From NCBI GenBank assembly GCA_022826485.1, contig JAJDUU010000007.1, positions 1-64,000 on the forward strand: a stretch of 64,000 nucleotides of DNA, written 5' to 3'. The DNA comes from Chloroflexota bacterium (GTDB lineage: Bacteria; Chloroflexota; UBA11872). The notes beneath the pieces are model-generated. The model saw only the letters and a program-made list of their open reading frames with translations, was not told the DNA's origin and searched no databases. The position numbers and the translations under genes were made by a program. Below are positions 42,611 through 50,993 of the stretch, piece after piece. Each line of letters opens with the position of its first letter. Position 1 is the stretch's first letter.

Positions 42611-43492
42611 CTGGGCCGGAGTCGGCGGCGGACCAAGCACCGGCAACGAATCGCCCATGGCGCCGACTGTCTCTCGGACCCTCTGTGCACGCGCGTGCAG
42701 CTCGTTGGATACCGACTGATCCGCGTAGCGCGTCTCTCCGGGATATAGCCCCGAGTAGAGCGGCTCTAGGTGCGGAAAATAGCGCCGCAGGTGGTGCATG
42801 AACCAGCGCTTCGGCTCGTTGTCGAGATGCAGCATCACCACGCCCACACGACGCGCGCCGTGATCGCGCGCCCGCCGCATCACCTCTTCGATGGCGGCGT
42901 TCGAATCGGTCAGTCCCGGCAGCACCGGCGCCATGTTGACGCCCACGTCCAGATTCAACCGCGCCAACTCGGCGACCAGTCGAAACCGCTCGTCCGGCGG
43001 CGGCGTCCCCGGCTCGATGCGTCGGGAGAGATTTGCGTCGGCAATGGGAATCGACACCGTGACGGTCACGCCGCCCGCCCGCGCCAGGTCCTGCAAGAGA
43101 TCGCCGTCTCGGCGCACCAGCGTCGACTTGGTGATCAGGCCGATCGGCGAGCGCGCGGCCAGGAATTCACGCAAACATGCCAGTGTGAGCTTCAGCCGTC
43201 CCTCGACTGGCTGATAAGGATCGGTGGCCGCGCCCACGGCCACGGTCTCGCGCTTCCAGGGAGTCGATCGAAGCTGGGCCCGCAGTCGCTCGGCAACATT
43301 GACCTTGGCGAACACGACGCGCTCGAAGTCACGGCCGCCGTCGAGGTCGAAATAGGTGTGCGTCTGCCGCGCGTAGCAGTACCAGCAGGCGTGACTGCAG
43401 CCGCGATAGGGATTCAGGCTCCACGCGAACGGCATGCCGCGCACGCGATTGAGCGCGGAGCGGCACTCGATCGGACGAACGTCCACTCGCAC
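42593..43492 (-). CDS. Radical SAM protein, SplB-like (Rv2578c family)
   Basis: A 299-residue radical SAM protein. The cluster-binding motif CSHACWYC gives C32, C36 and C39, in the family's CxxxCxxC spacing, preceded by WSLNPYRG. It follows the pattern of Rv2578c-like proteins related to spore photoproduct lyase: TDPYQPVEGRLKLTLACLRE and VTVSIPIAD. The chemistry is unproven; repair of DNA photoproducts is the usual guess for SplB relatives. It ends with a short Pro/Leu tail (GPPPTPAQLALAL). It is convergent with the small kinase gene and overlaps it by 18 bases. Confidence 0.85.
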   Translation of the reverse strand: MRVDVRPIECRSALNRVRGMPFAWSLNPYRGCSHACWYCYARQTHTYFDLDGGRDFERVVFAKVNVAERLRAQLRSTPWKRETVAVGAATDPYQPVEGRLKLTLACLREFLAARSPIGLITKSTLVRRDGDLLQDLARAGGVTVTVSIPIADANLSRRIEPGTPPPDERFRLVAELARLNLDVGVNMAPVLPGLTDSNAAIEEVMRRARDHGARRVGVVMLHLDNEPKRWFMHHLRRYFPHLEPLYSGLYPGETRYADQSVSNELHARAQRVRETVGAMGDSLPVLGPPPTPAQLALAL

Positions 43493-43590
43493 GGCACGGC
43501 TGCCTTTCGCTGCCCTGCCGTGCGGTGACTATACCAAACACAATGCGAACACAATGAGGTCACAGAACCTCGGACGGTGGATCATTTTGG

Positions 43591-43678
43591 TCCGTCATTC
43601 CGGCGGAAGCCGGAATCCAGTCCGGTTGCCCGTGTGCTGCCGGCGATCCCCGGCCCTGGACCCCGGCATTCGCCGGGG
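43591..43678 (+). repeat. Double REP-like element
   Basis: Two hairpins are separated by 44 bases. The first, ATTCCGGC-GGAA-GCCGGAAT, is at 43597-43616. The second, CCCCGGC-ATTC-GCCGGGG, is at 43661-43678. The first unit is the inverted partner of 36341-36375. The element sits directly downstream of zwf (stop at 43694), between it and the radical SAM gene. Confidence 0.75.
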
Positions 43679-43693
43679 TGACGGAATGTTCGG

Positions 43694-45259
43694 CTACAAC
43701 CGCCGCCAGCGAAACCCGTCCGACGCCAGCAGATCGTCGGCGGCGTCGGGGCCCCAGGTTCCGGCCTGGTAGAAGTGCAGCGGGTGCCCCTCGTCGAACC
43801 GCCACGCGGACAGCACCGGCATCACCGCGGCCCAGGCCGCCTCGGCTTCGTCGCCTCGGATGAACAGCGTCTGATCGCCCAGCATCACGTCGAGCAGCAG
43901 CCGCTCGTAGGCGTCGGGCGATTCCTCGGCGAATCCCTGCCCATAGCCGAAATCCATCCGCACCGGTCGCACGCGCACCGACGGTCCCGGCTGCTTGGCC
44001 TCGAAGGTGATCGAGATGCCCTCGTTGGGCTGGATGCGCATCACCAGGCGGTTGGGCGGCACGCCGTCTGGACTCGAATCGCTGAAGAGCCGGTGCGGCA
44101 CGCTGCGGAACTGGATCGCGATCTCGGTGGCGCGCTTCGCCAGGCGCTTGCCGGTGCGCATGTAGAAGGGCACCCCCTGCCAGCGCCAGCTATCGATGAA
44201 CCACCGCGCCGCGGTATAGGTCTCGGTGAGCGAGTCGGCGGCCACGCCGTCTTCGCTGCGATAGGCCGTCACGTCGGCGCCGTTCATCCGCCCGGCGCTG
44301 TATGACGCCCGCACCACGTGCTTCCGCACGTCGGCCACGCTCATGCGCCGCAGCGCGCGCAGCACCTTCACCTTCTCGTCGCGAATCGCGTCCGCGCCAA
44401 AGTCCACCGGCGGCTCCATGGCCACCACCGCCAGCAGCTGCATCATGTGGTTCTGCATGATGTCGCGCAGCGCCCCGGCCTCTTCGTAGTAGCGGCCGCG
44501 GCCCTCGACGCCCACCTCCTCGGCCACCGTGATCTGCACGTGGGAGACGTAGCGTCGATTCCACACCGGTTCGAAGATGCTGTTCGCGAAGCGAAACACC
44601 AGCACGTTCTGCACCGTCTCCTTGCCCAGGTAGTGGTCGATCCGATAGATCTGGGACTCGTCGAACACGCTGTTGGCAATGGCGTGCAGCGCGGCGGCGG
44701 ATTCGAGATCGCGTCCGAACGGCTTCTCGATCACGATGCGGCAGGTTCCGGGGCAGTCAGTCAAGCCGGATGCGCCCAGACGCCGGATGATCTCGGGAAA
44801 CAGGCTGGGCTGCGTGGCCAGATAGAAGATTCGGTTGCCACCGGTCCCGTGCGCCTCCTCCAGGCGCGGGAGCTCCTCGGTGAGCCGGTCGAAGCCCTCG
44901 TCGTCGCTGGAGTCGCCCCTCAGGTAGTGCACACGCTGCGCGAATTCGTCCCAACTCTGTGGCTCGGGCGCCCCGCTGCGGGAATACTTCGACGCCGCCT
45001 CGAGCAAGGTCGTGCGATAGGAGGCGTCGTCCATGGGACGGCGCCCTTGCCCCGCGACCACAAAGCGGTCCGGCAGCAGGCCGTCCCGCTCCAGGTTGTA
45101 GAGCGCCGGTATGAGCTTGCGTCCGGCCAGGTCACCCGAACCGCCGAAGATGATGAGCGCCTGCGGGTCGCCGGGCTTGGGCGCATCGTCGCTCCCGCGC
45201 GCCGCCTGGCCGTCGGACGCGACCGCCGTGGCCGGCGCCACTTCCTGCGCGGCGCTCAC
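43694..45259 (-). CDS. zwf: Glucose-6-phosphate 1-dehydrogenase
   Basis: A 521-residue NADP-linked enzyme that oxidises glucose 6-phosphate to 6-phosphogluconolactone, the first step of the oxidative pentose-phosphate route. The coenzyme-binding FGGSGDLAGRKLIPALYNL and the active-site signature RIDHYLGKE are present, as is DIMQNHMMQLLAVVAME. An extra N-terminal stretch of about 30 Ala-rich residues precedes the fold. The start overlaps the pgi stop by four bases. It is last in the tal, pgi, zwf block, so it shares their promoter. The companion enzymes Pgl and Gnd are not in this cluster. Confidence 0.95.
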   Translation of the reverse strand: MSAAQEVAPATAVASDGQAARGSDDAPKPGDPQALIIFGGSGDLAGRKLIPALYNLERDGLLPDRFVVAGQGRRPMDDASYRTTLLEAASKYSRSGAPEPQSWDEFAQRVHYLRGDSSDDEGFDRLTEELPRLEEAHGTGGNRIFYLATQPSLFPEIIRRLGASGLTDCPGTCRIVIEKPFGRDLESAAALHAIANSVFDESQIYRIDHYLGKETVQNVLVFRFANSIFEPVWNRRYVSHVQITVAEEVGVEGRGRYYEEAGALRDIMQNHMMQLLAVVAMEPPVDFGADAIRDEKVKVLRALRRMSVADVRKHVVRASYSAGRMNGADVTAYRSEDGVAADSLTETYTAARWFIDSWRWQGVPFYMRTGKRLAKRATEIAIQFRSVPHRLFSDSSPDGVPPNRLVMRIQPNEGISITFEAKQPGPSVRVRPVRMDFGYGQGFAEESPDAYERLLLDVMLGDQTLFIRGDEAEAAWAAVMPVLSAWRFDEGHPLHFYQAGTWGPDAADDLLASDGFRWRRL

Positions 45260-46935
45260 GACAGCGTCTCCACAACCGCCACAAGCTCGTCGAGCCCGGA
45301 TGCCGGATCGCTCGTCACCAGCCGCAGCACTCGACGCTCCTTGTCGCGCAGCGACCGCAGGTCGCCCTCGGCCTGCGCGTCGATCAACGTGGCGAAGCCA
45401 TATGCCTCGCCCGGAATCGGTACATCCTCGCGGTGGTCGCCAATGATCTGCATGAATACGCCCCTATTCGGTCCACCCTTGTGCAGTTGGCCGGTGGAGT
45501 GAAGAAACCGCGGGCCGAATCCCAGGGTTGTGGCCCGCTTGGTGCGGTCGCGTATCGACGTTTGAATTCGTTGCAGCGGCGTCTCATGCGCCGGTGTTCG
45601 GTCGAGATAGGCGTGGATGGACACGTAGTCACCCGGCGATGTGTCGCCGAGGAACGTCGTCACCGCCTGGGCCACGGTCATGCCGGACGCGCCGGATACT
45701 CCCAGAGCTTCTCCGGTCTCCGTGCCGGTCCGATCCCGCAGCGGTTGGGCGCCGTCGGCCACGCCCTCCAGCACCCGCGCCGTGTTGGCCTTGCTCTCCT
45801 CGACGTTCGGTTGGTCGAACGGGTTGATTCCCAGCACCCATCCGGCAACAGCCGTGGCCAGCTCCCACCGCAGGAACTCGGCGCCCAGATCGTGGACGTT
45901 GCTCAGCGTGAGCCGGATTACCGAATGGCCCGCATTCGCCAACGCATCCAAGCCGTCGAGCGACTCATCGCCCACGGATATGCCCACGAACACCCGGTCG
46001 TCGCCGTAGACCGACGGGTCGCCGAGCGCCTCGCCGTCGACCGGCACGATGCCCAGCCCCTGCTTGCCGGTGCTCTCGGCGACGAGTTGCTCGATCCAAG
46101 CCCCCAGCGGCCCCGTGGTCGGTGAAAGCGCCAGGGTCAGCTTGTCGCGTCCGCGCCGTGACAGCTCGCCCAGCGCCAGTCCCAAGCGAACGGCCGAGTT
46201 CTGATCGATGTCCGTTTCCGCCAGCGTCGATTGCCCGAATTCGACCGCTCCACGCAGGACCCCCGCGATATCCAGACCTACCAGCGCCGCCGGCACGAGC
46301 CCGAAGTACGACAGGGCCGAATAGCGTCCGCCGATCCGGGGATCGTTCAGAAACGCGCGGGCGAAGTCGTCGTCCGCCGCCCGTTGGGCCATTGAGGTCC
46401 CCGGATCGGTGATCGCGATGAAGTGCGACCCCGCGTCGGGAATCCCGCGTTCCGCGTACTGCGCCCGAAACATCGCATACAACGTCGCCGTCTCCAGGGT
46501 CCCGCCGGACTTGCTCGCCACGATGAACAGCGTGCGTCCGAGCTCGATGGCGTCGCTCACACGCCGCACGGTTGCCGGGTCGGTGGAGTCGAGCACCGTC
46601 AGGCGCGGCCGCCCTGCGTCCGCCGGCAGCATCGCCGCCATCACCTCCGGCGCCAGGCTGCTGCCGCCCATGCCCAGCAACACCACGTCGTCGATCCCTG
46701 TCGAGATCCGGGACGCCCACTCCGAAATCGCGTCGGTCTCCGGCTCGATCCGCTCCGCAATGCGCATCCAGCCCAGCAGATTGGCAATCTCGGCCTGCTG
46801 CCCAGCCTCGTCGGACCAGAGCGACGCGTCCTCGCCGGAGAGCCGCGAGACCAGCCGTTCCGCGCCCGCCCGAGCCTCGGCGTCGGAGATGTCCAAGGTC
46901 GTGGCGTGCATCGCCAGCCGCGGCATCGTGGACAT
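45256..46935 (-). CDS. pgi: Glucose-6-phosphate isomerase
   Basis: A 559-residue isomerase interconverting glucose 6-phosphate and fructose 6-phosphate. SIS-type motifs are visible: LLGMGGSSLAPEVMAAML near residue 90 and FIVASKSGGTLETATLYAMF for phosphate binding. The length is typical of a long bacterial version, with a C-terminal extension around HSTGQLHKGGPNRG, the region carrying the catalytic base. The start at 46935 is two bases after the tal stop codon, and its end overlaps zwf. The order tal, pgi, zwf places hexose and pentose phosphate interconversion in one unit. Confidence 0.93.
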   Translation of the reverse strand: MSTMPRLAMHATTLDISDAEARAGAERLVSRLSGEDASLWSDEAGQQAEIANLLGWMRIAERIEPETDAISEWASRISTGIDDVVLLGMGGSSLAPEVMAAMLPADAGRPRLTVLDSTDPATVRRVSDAIELGRTLFIVASKSGGTLETATLYAMFRAQYAERGIPDAGSHFIAITDPGTSMAQRAADDDFARAFLNDPRIGGRYSALSYFGLVPAALVGLDIAGVLRGAVEFGQSTLAETDIDQNSAVRLGLALGELSRRGRDKLTLALSPTTGPLGAWIEQLVAESTGKQGLGIVPVDGEALGDPSVYGDDRVFVGISVGDESLDGLDALANAGHSVIRLTLSNVHDLGAEFLRWELATAVAGWVLGINPFDQPNVEESKANTARVLEGVADGAQPLRDRTGTETGEALGVSGASGMTVAQAVTTFLGDTSPGDYVSIHAYLDRTPAHETPLQRIQTSIRDRTKRATTLGFGPRFLHSTGQLHKGGPNRGVFMQIIGDHREDVPIPGEAYGFATLIDAQAEGDLRSLRDKERRVLRLVTSDPASGLDELVAVVETLS

Positions 46936-46937
46936 GG

Positions 46938-48065
46938 CTACGCGCCCAGCGCGGCTGCCTTCGCGTCTAGATCGGACAAGAGCTCGTCGTAGGAATCCAC
47001 GAACTTCTGGACGCCCTCGTCCTCCAGCTGATCCATCACCGCGTCCAGGTCAATGCCCAGCCGTTGGAGCCGCTCGAGCACCTCGTCCCAGAAGTCCATG
47101 TCGGCGCGAACCGTCTCCTGCACCTCACCGGTATCGCGGAACGCCGTCATGGTGTTTTCGGGCATCGTGTTGACAGTGTCGGGGCCGATCAGCTCGTCGA
47201 CGTAGCGCGTGGGCGGATACGCCGGATTCTTGGTGCTGGTGCTGGCCCACAGCGGCCGCTGCCGGCGCGCGCCGCGGGCCGCCAGTTGCTGGAACCGCTC
47301 GCCGCCGAAGATCTCCTCGAAGATCCGATAGCAGGCCTTGGAGTTTGCAATCGCCGCCTGCCCCAGCAGGTCGCGGGCCTCCGCCGCCGCGTCGGGACGG
47401 CTGGCCGCGAGCGCTTCGAGCTGGTCGTCGACGGCCGTGTCGATGCGACTCACAAAGGTGCTGGCCACGGACGCCACGTCATCGAGCGATTCGCCGCGCC
47501 CGGCGCGCGCCTCGAGCGCGTTCAAATAGGACTCCGCCACTGCGCGATAGACCTCCTGGGCGAATATCAGCGTGATATTGACGTTGATGCCCTCGCCCAG
47601 CAGCGTCTCGATGGCCGGCAGTCCCTCGCGCGTGGCCGGCACCTTGATCATCAAATTTCGATAGTCGACGCGATCCGCCAGCCGACGCGCGGCCGCCACC
47701 GTGCCGTCCGTGTCGCGCGCCAGATGCGGCGAGACTTCGAGGCTCACAAAGCCGTCGCGGCCCTGGGTAGCCTCGTAAACCCGCAGCAAGATGTCGCACG
47801 CGGCGCGAATGTCCCCGATCGCCAGGCTCTCGAAGGACTCCTCGGCGTCCAAACCGCTGGCCGCCAGCGACGCGATCTCCTGGTCGTAGGTATCGCTGCC
47901 GGAAATGGCCCCGTGGAAGATCGTTGGATTCGACGTAATGCCGCGCAGGCCGTCGGTCGCGATCATCTCTTCGAGGCGTCCCGAGCGGATCAGGTCGCGG
48001 CTCAGGTAGTCCAGCCAGACGCTCTGGCCCTGGTCGACGAGCTCCAGCAGCGGGTTACGCATCAT
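46938..48065 (-). CDS. tal: Transaldolase
   Basis: A 375-residue transaldolase of the long bacterial (type-2/TAL-C) form. The opening VWLDYLSRDLIRSGRLEEMI and ITSNPTIFHGAISGS are typical, with the aspartate of the first barrel strand in place. The Schiff-base lysine is K141 in YRNLMIKVPATREG. NKAKDDQRP-type insertions are absent. The start at 48065 is supported by AGGAG nine bases upstream. It transfers dihydroxyacetone units between sugar phosphates. It heads the tal, pgi, zwf unit and lies 124 bases after rpiB. Confidence 0.94.
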   Translation of the reverse strand: MMRNPLLELVDQGQSVWLDYLSRDLIRSGRLEEMIATDGLRGITSNPTIFHGAISGSDTYDQEIASLAASGLDAEESFESLAIGDIRAACDILLRVYEATQGRDGFVSLEVSPHLARDTDGTVAAARRLADRVDYRNLMIKVPATREGLPAIETLLGEGINVNITLIFAQEVYRAVAESYLNALEARAGRGESLDDVASVASTFVSRIDTAVDDQLEALAASRPDAAAEARDLLGQAAIANSKACYRIFEEIFGGERFQQLAARGARRQRPLWASTSTKNPAYPPTRYVDELIGPDTVNTMPENTMTAFRDTGEVQETVRADMDFWDEVLERLQRLGIDLDAVMDQLEDEGVQKFVDSYDELLSDLDAKAAALGA

Positions 48066-48189
48066 GAATGGCGACTCCTTTGTCCGCACACACCGCAAGG
48101 GACATCGAGGTCGGACGATTCCCTACGAACCGGACCACCTGTTCCTTGGGAAGCGTAGCAGCGGCGGGGATCCCGCCATGATGGTTTCT

Positions 48190-48651
48190 CTACGGCGCGA
48201 TCCGCTCGCCGCGCTCGAGCGCCTGCACCTTGTGCAGCCGGCGCACATAGCGCTCCTCCGAGTCGGCGAATTCGGCGCTGAGAAACGACGCCACGATCTC
48301 GGTGATCAGCGACATGCCCACGATCGCCGAGCCCAGGCAGAGCAGGTTCATGTCGTCATGCTCGACGCCCTGGTGCGCCGAGTAGGTGTCGTGGCACGTC
48401 GCCGCACGCACGCCGGCAATCTTGTTGGCCGCCACGCACGCGCCGACCCCGCTGCCACAGACCACGATGCCGCGGTCGGCCTCGCCCTCCACGATGGCCT
48501 GGCCCACGGCCGCTGCGAAATCGGGATAGTCGACCGACGCGTCGGAGTCCGTGCCGAGGTCCAGCACCTCGTGACCGGCGTCCACGAGCAGCGCCAGCAG
48601 CTCGTGCTTGATCTCAAAACCGCGATGGTCGACGCCGACCGCAACGCGCAT
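48190..48651 (-). CDS. rpiB: Ribose-5-phosphate isomerase B
   Basis: A 153-residue RpiB/LacAB-family isomerase that interconverts ribose 5-phosphate and ribulose 5-phosphate. Key segments are VGVDHRGFEIKHEL (phosphate-binding), VDYPDFAAAVG, and the catalytic cysteine C65 in GIVVCGSGVGACVAANK. The ending YVRRLHKVQALE is typical. AGGAG six bases upstream fixes the ATG at 48651. It is the first of the four pentose- and hexose-phosphate genes, though 124 bases separate it from tal, so a separate promoter is possible. AllS- or sugar-acid-specific LacAB relatives are less likely. Confidence 0.94.
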   Translation of the reverse strand: MRVAVGVDHRGFEIKHELLALLVDAGHEVLDLGTDSDASVDYPDFAAAVGQAIVEGEADRGIVVCGSGVGACVAANKIAGVRAATCHDTYSAHQGVEHDDMNLLCLGSAIVGMSLITEIVASFLSAEFADSEERYVRRLHKVQALERGERIAP

Positions 48652-48738
48652 GCGTGTCTCCTGTCGCACCGGCACCGTCGCCGGCATGGGCCTCACCGCT
48701 AAGGATACGCAAGCGGTGCCGCGCCAGGTTGATGGTCA

Positions 48739-48818
48739 GTCATTCAAACGCAGTGAGGAATCTAAGGACGCTGTGCCTTCTCCCAGCCCCTTAGATTTCT
48801 CGCTCCGCTCGAAATGAC
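48739..48818. mobile_element. MITE-like inverted-repeat element
   Basis: About 29-30 base imperfect terminal inverted repeats face each other. The left arm (48739-48767) reads GTCATTC... and ends AATCTAAGG. The right arm (48789-48818) begins CCTTAGATTT and ends AAATGAC. The centre is about 21 bases. No gene is present. It lies between rpiB and the FGGY kinase gene. The right arm resembles widely scattered CTTAGATTTCTCGCTC-type repeats of other bacterial genomes, by memory only. It may be a small non-autonomous element or a large REP-type hairpin. Confidence 0.55.
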
Positions 48819-48860
48819 AATGGTGAGGCGCAATCGCCGTCAATGTTTGCTGGAGCGGCC

Positions 48861-50399
48861 TCAGCCGAGCGTGTCTCCGTCCGCCAGATCTCCCGCTCCG
48901 GCCATTCGGCGGTAGAGCCGCTCCTGCCGTTCCATGGCCTCGCGGTAGACCGCCCCATTGACCGCGTCCGGCTCCAGCGTCTCGCCGCCAAGCGGCTCGA
49001 CCGCGGCCCAGGACTGAATGGCGCCCAGATGAGCCAGCGCCCACAACGCCGCGCCCCGGCTGGTGGCTTCGACTGTCGCCGACCGTGTCGCGGGCTGGCC
49101 AAACGCGTCGGCCACCATCTGCGCCCAAACTCTCGACCGTCGGAATCCCCCGCCCGAAAGCGTGACCGAATGCGCGGACGGCAACTCAGCCGACAGCAGG
49201 TCGTAGATCCGGGTGAGGCGATAGGTCACGGCCTCCATGCCCGCGAGCAGCAGCTCCTCCGCCCGCGTGTTCCGTCGCAAGCCGTGAATGGTTGCCCGCG
49301 CCCGGTCGTCCCAGCCGGGACTGCGCTCGCCGCTGAGAAACGGGAGCAGGGTCACGCCGTGTCCGTCGGGCCGCAAGTCCTCCACCAGCGCATCCCAGCC
49401 CTTGGCGGGACCCGAATTGGTCAACTCCGCCACCCAACGCACCATGTTGCCGCCGTCGGTCAGGGCGCCTCCCAGGAGCGATCGGTCCGGCGCGATCCGG
49501 TACTCCCACAGGCCCCGCGGCACCACCGCGACCGGTCCGGGCACGATGTCCCGCACCGCCGCGCTGGTTCCCAGGTTGACCACCACCTCCGGGGCGTCGG
49601 TGGGGACCGTCCCCACGTTGCTCGCCACACCGTCGCCCACGGCTGGAAACCACGCCGCCTCGGCAAGGACCGGCCAGCGTTCCGCCCACGCGGGCGCCAG
49701 TCCGCGCAGGGGAGCGTTTGCGGTGTCGATCCGCCCGAGGGCGTCAGCATCGAGTCCCAGGGCGTCCAACGTCGTCCGATCCCAGCCCATCGTCCGCCGG
49801 TCGAGCAGACCGCTCCACGCGGCCGCCGACACGCCGAGCCCGCAGGCCCGGTCGAATAGACGCCCGTAGAGGTATTCGCCAAACGAAACCCAGCGATGCA
49901 CGCGTTCCAGGAGCTCCGGCTGCGTGCGCGCCAGCCAGCGGAACCGCGGCGCCAGGTAGCTGGCGTGGAGTGGGCACCCGGTGCGGTCATAGAGCGCCGC
50001 CGTGTCCCACTCGTCACGCAAGGCGGCGGTATCGGCGGCGTTTCTGACGTCGGCGTAGGTATACACCGGCGTGAGCGCCTCGCCCGCCGCATCCACGCCG
50101 ACGATGCTCGACGCGAACACACTGCATCCAACTGCCGCAACGTCATCCGCCCGCGACCCGGCCCTGGCCATGGTTTCGTCAATGGCTGCGACGACGCAGC
50201 CCGCCAAAGTCGCGGCGTCCGCGGTGACGCCACCATCGGTGGTCGAGAGGAACCGGTGTCCAATCTTCGCGCCCGTCTTGCGCACCCGGCGGCCGCGGAC
50301 GTCGTATAGCGCCGCACGCGCCGACGAGCTGCCGATGTCCAGGCTGAGCACGAGCGGAGGCGCGGCGTCAGCCAATTTGACCCTGCTCATCGCCGGCAA
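48861..50399 (-). CDS. FGGY-family carbohydrate kinase, gluconokinase- or xylulokinase-like
   Basis: A 512-residue sugar kinase. The N-terminal phosphate-1 motif LSLDIGSSSARAALYDV and later ALTDGGNMVRWVAEL, PFLSGERSPGWDDRARA (a conserved gluconokinase/xylulokinase segment) and TLSGGGFRRSRVWAQMVAD fit the FGGY group. FGGY kinases phosphorylate pentoses, gluconate or glycerol. Position next to rpiB, tal, pgi and zwf favours gluconate or a pentose, but the sequence alone cannot decide. A gluconate product would feed 6-phosphogluconate metabolism, whose dehydrogenase is not here. The gene is separated from rpiB by the MITE-like element. Confidence 0.85.
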   Translation of the reverse strand: MPAMSRVKLADAAPPLVLSLDIGSSSARAALYDVRGRRVRKTGAKIGHRFLSTTDGGVTADAATLAGCVVAAIDETMARAGSRADDVAAVGCSVFASSIVGVDAAGEALTPVYTYADVRNAADTAALRDEWDTAALYDRTGCPLHASYLAPRFRWLARTQPELLERVHRWVSFGEYLYGRLFDRACGLGVSAAAWSGLLDRRTMGWDRTTLDALGLDADALGRIDTANAPLRGLAPAWAERWPVLAEAAWFPAVGDGVASNVGTVPTDAPEVVVNLGTSAAVRDIVPGPVAVVPRGLWEYRIAPDRSLLGGALTDGGNMVRWVAELTNSGPAKGWDALVEDLRPDGHGVTLLPFLSGERSPGWDDRARATIHGLRRNTRAEELLLAGMEAVTYRLTRIYDLLSAELPSAHSVTLSGGGFRRSRVWAQMVADAFGQPATRSATVEATSRGAALWALAHLGAIQSWAAVEPLGGETLEPDAVNGAVYREAMERQERLYRRMAGAGDLADGDTLG

Positions 50400-50506
50400 G
50401 CGTGACGCGTCATCGCTTCACCCCTCCCTAGCCGTCTGGAATCAACCGCCCGCCCGCCGCGCTCGCCAGCATCCCATTGATTATGTCAACGGATGGGCTT
50501 TGGGCG

Positions 50507-50956
50507 CTACGAGCCGTCCGACTCCTTGGGCGGCTGCTTCTCGTCCTCCGCCGCCGGCGGGCGCAAGCGCTCAGCGACGTCTTCGATTACCGACTCGACC
50601 TTCCGGCGCAACTCTTTAGCCTCGGGACGCTGCACGGCGGCATCCACCGCCTGGCGGGCCTTTTCGCCAATCTGCTGCACGTCGTCGCGAGCCAACGTCT
50701 CCTCGACCTGGGTGCGAGCCCTGGCGCCCAAGGCCTTGGCGTCCTCGCGCAGGCGCTTGGCCTGGTCGCTCGCCAGCGCCTCATCCACCGCCTCCCGTGC
50801 CTCACCAATCCGCTGCTGCACACGCTCGCTCTTCAACTCGGCCTCGGCCTGACGCGCCAGATCTCGCGCCTTCTCCTGCCAGGACTGCTTGTCCGTCAAA
50901 TCTCCGACCCCCAATACCAGAAGCTTCTCTACCGCAAGCCTACCCCTACGGTGCAT
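50507..50956 (-). CDS. Coiled-coil protein of unknown function
   Basis: A protein of up to 149 residues that is almost entirely charged helix: SWQEKARDLARQAEAELKSE, RQAVDAAVQRPEAKELRRKV and EDVAERLRPPAAEDEK. The heptad pattern suggests a coiled coil or amphipathic bundle similar to YtxH- or apolipoprotein-like stress proteins. It has no cysteine or signal peptide. The start is uncertain: ATG at 50956 or TTG at 50914 or 50899. It is divergent to the Gfo/Idh/MocA gene with little space between. A second repetitive helical protein is found at 32890. Confidence 0.6.
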   Translation of the reverse strand: MHRRGRLAVEKLLVLGVGDLTDKQSWQEKARDLARQAEAELKSERVQQRIGEAREAVDEALASDQAKRLREDAKALGARARTQVEETLARDDVQQIGEKARQAVDAAVQRPEAKELRRKVESVIEDVAERLRPPAAEDEKQPPKESDGS

Positions 50957-50993
50957 GGTACGGTCCGATACCCGCGCATACCTGTGATGCTGC

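Noticed and set aside
46938-48098. Longer transaldolase start at 48098
   Set aside because: The extra residues have no family similarity, while AGGAG lies at the right distance from ATG 48065.
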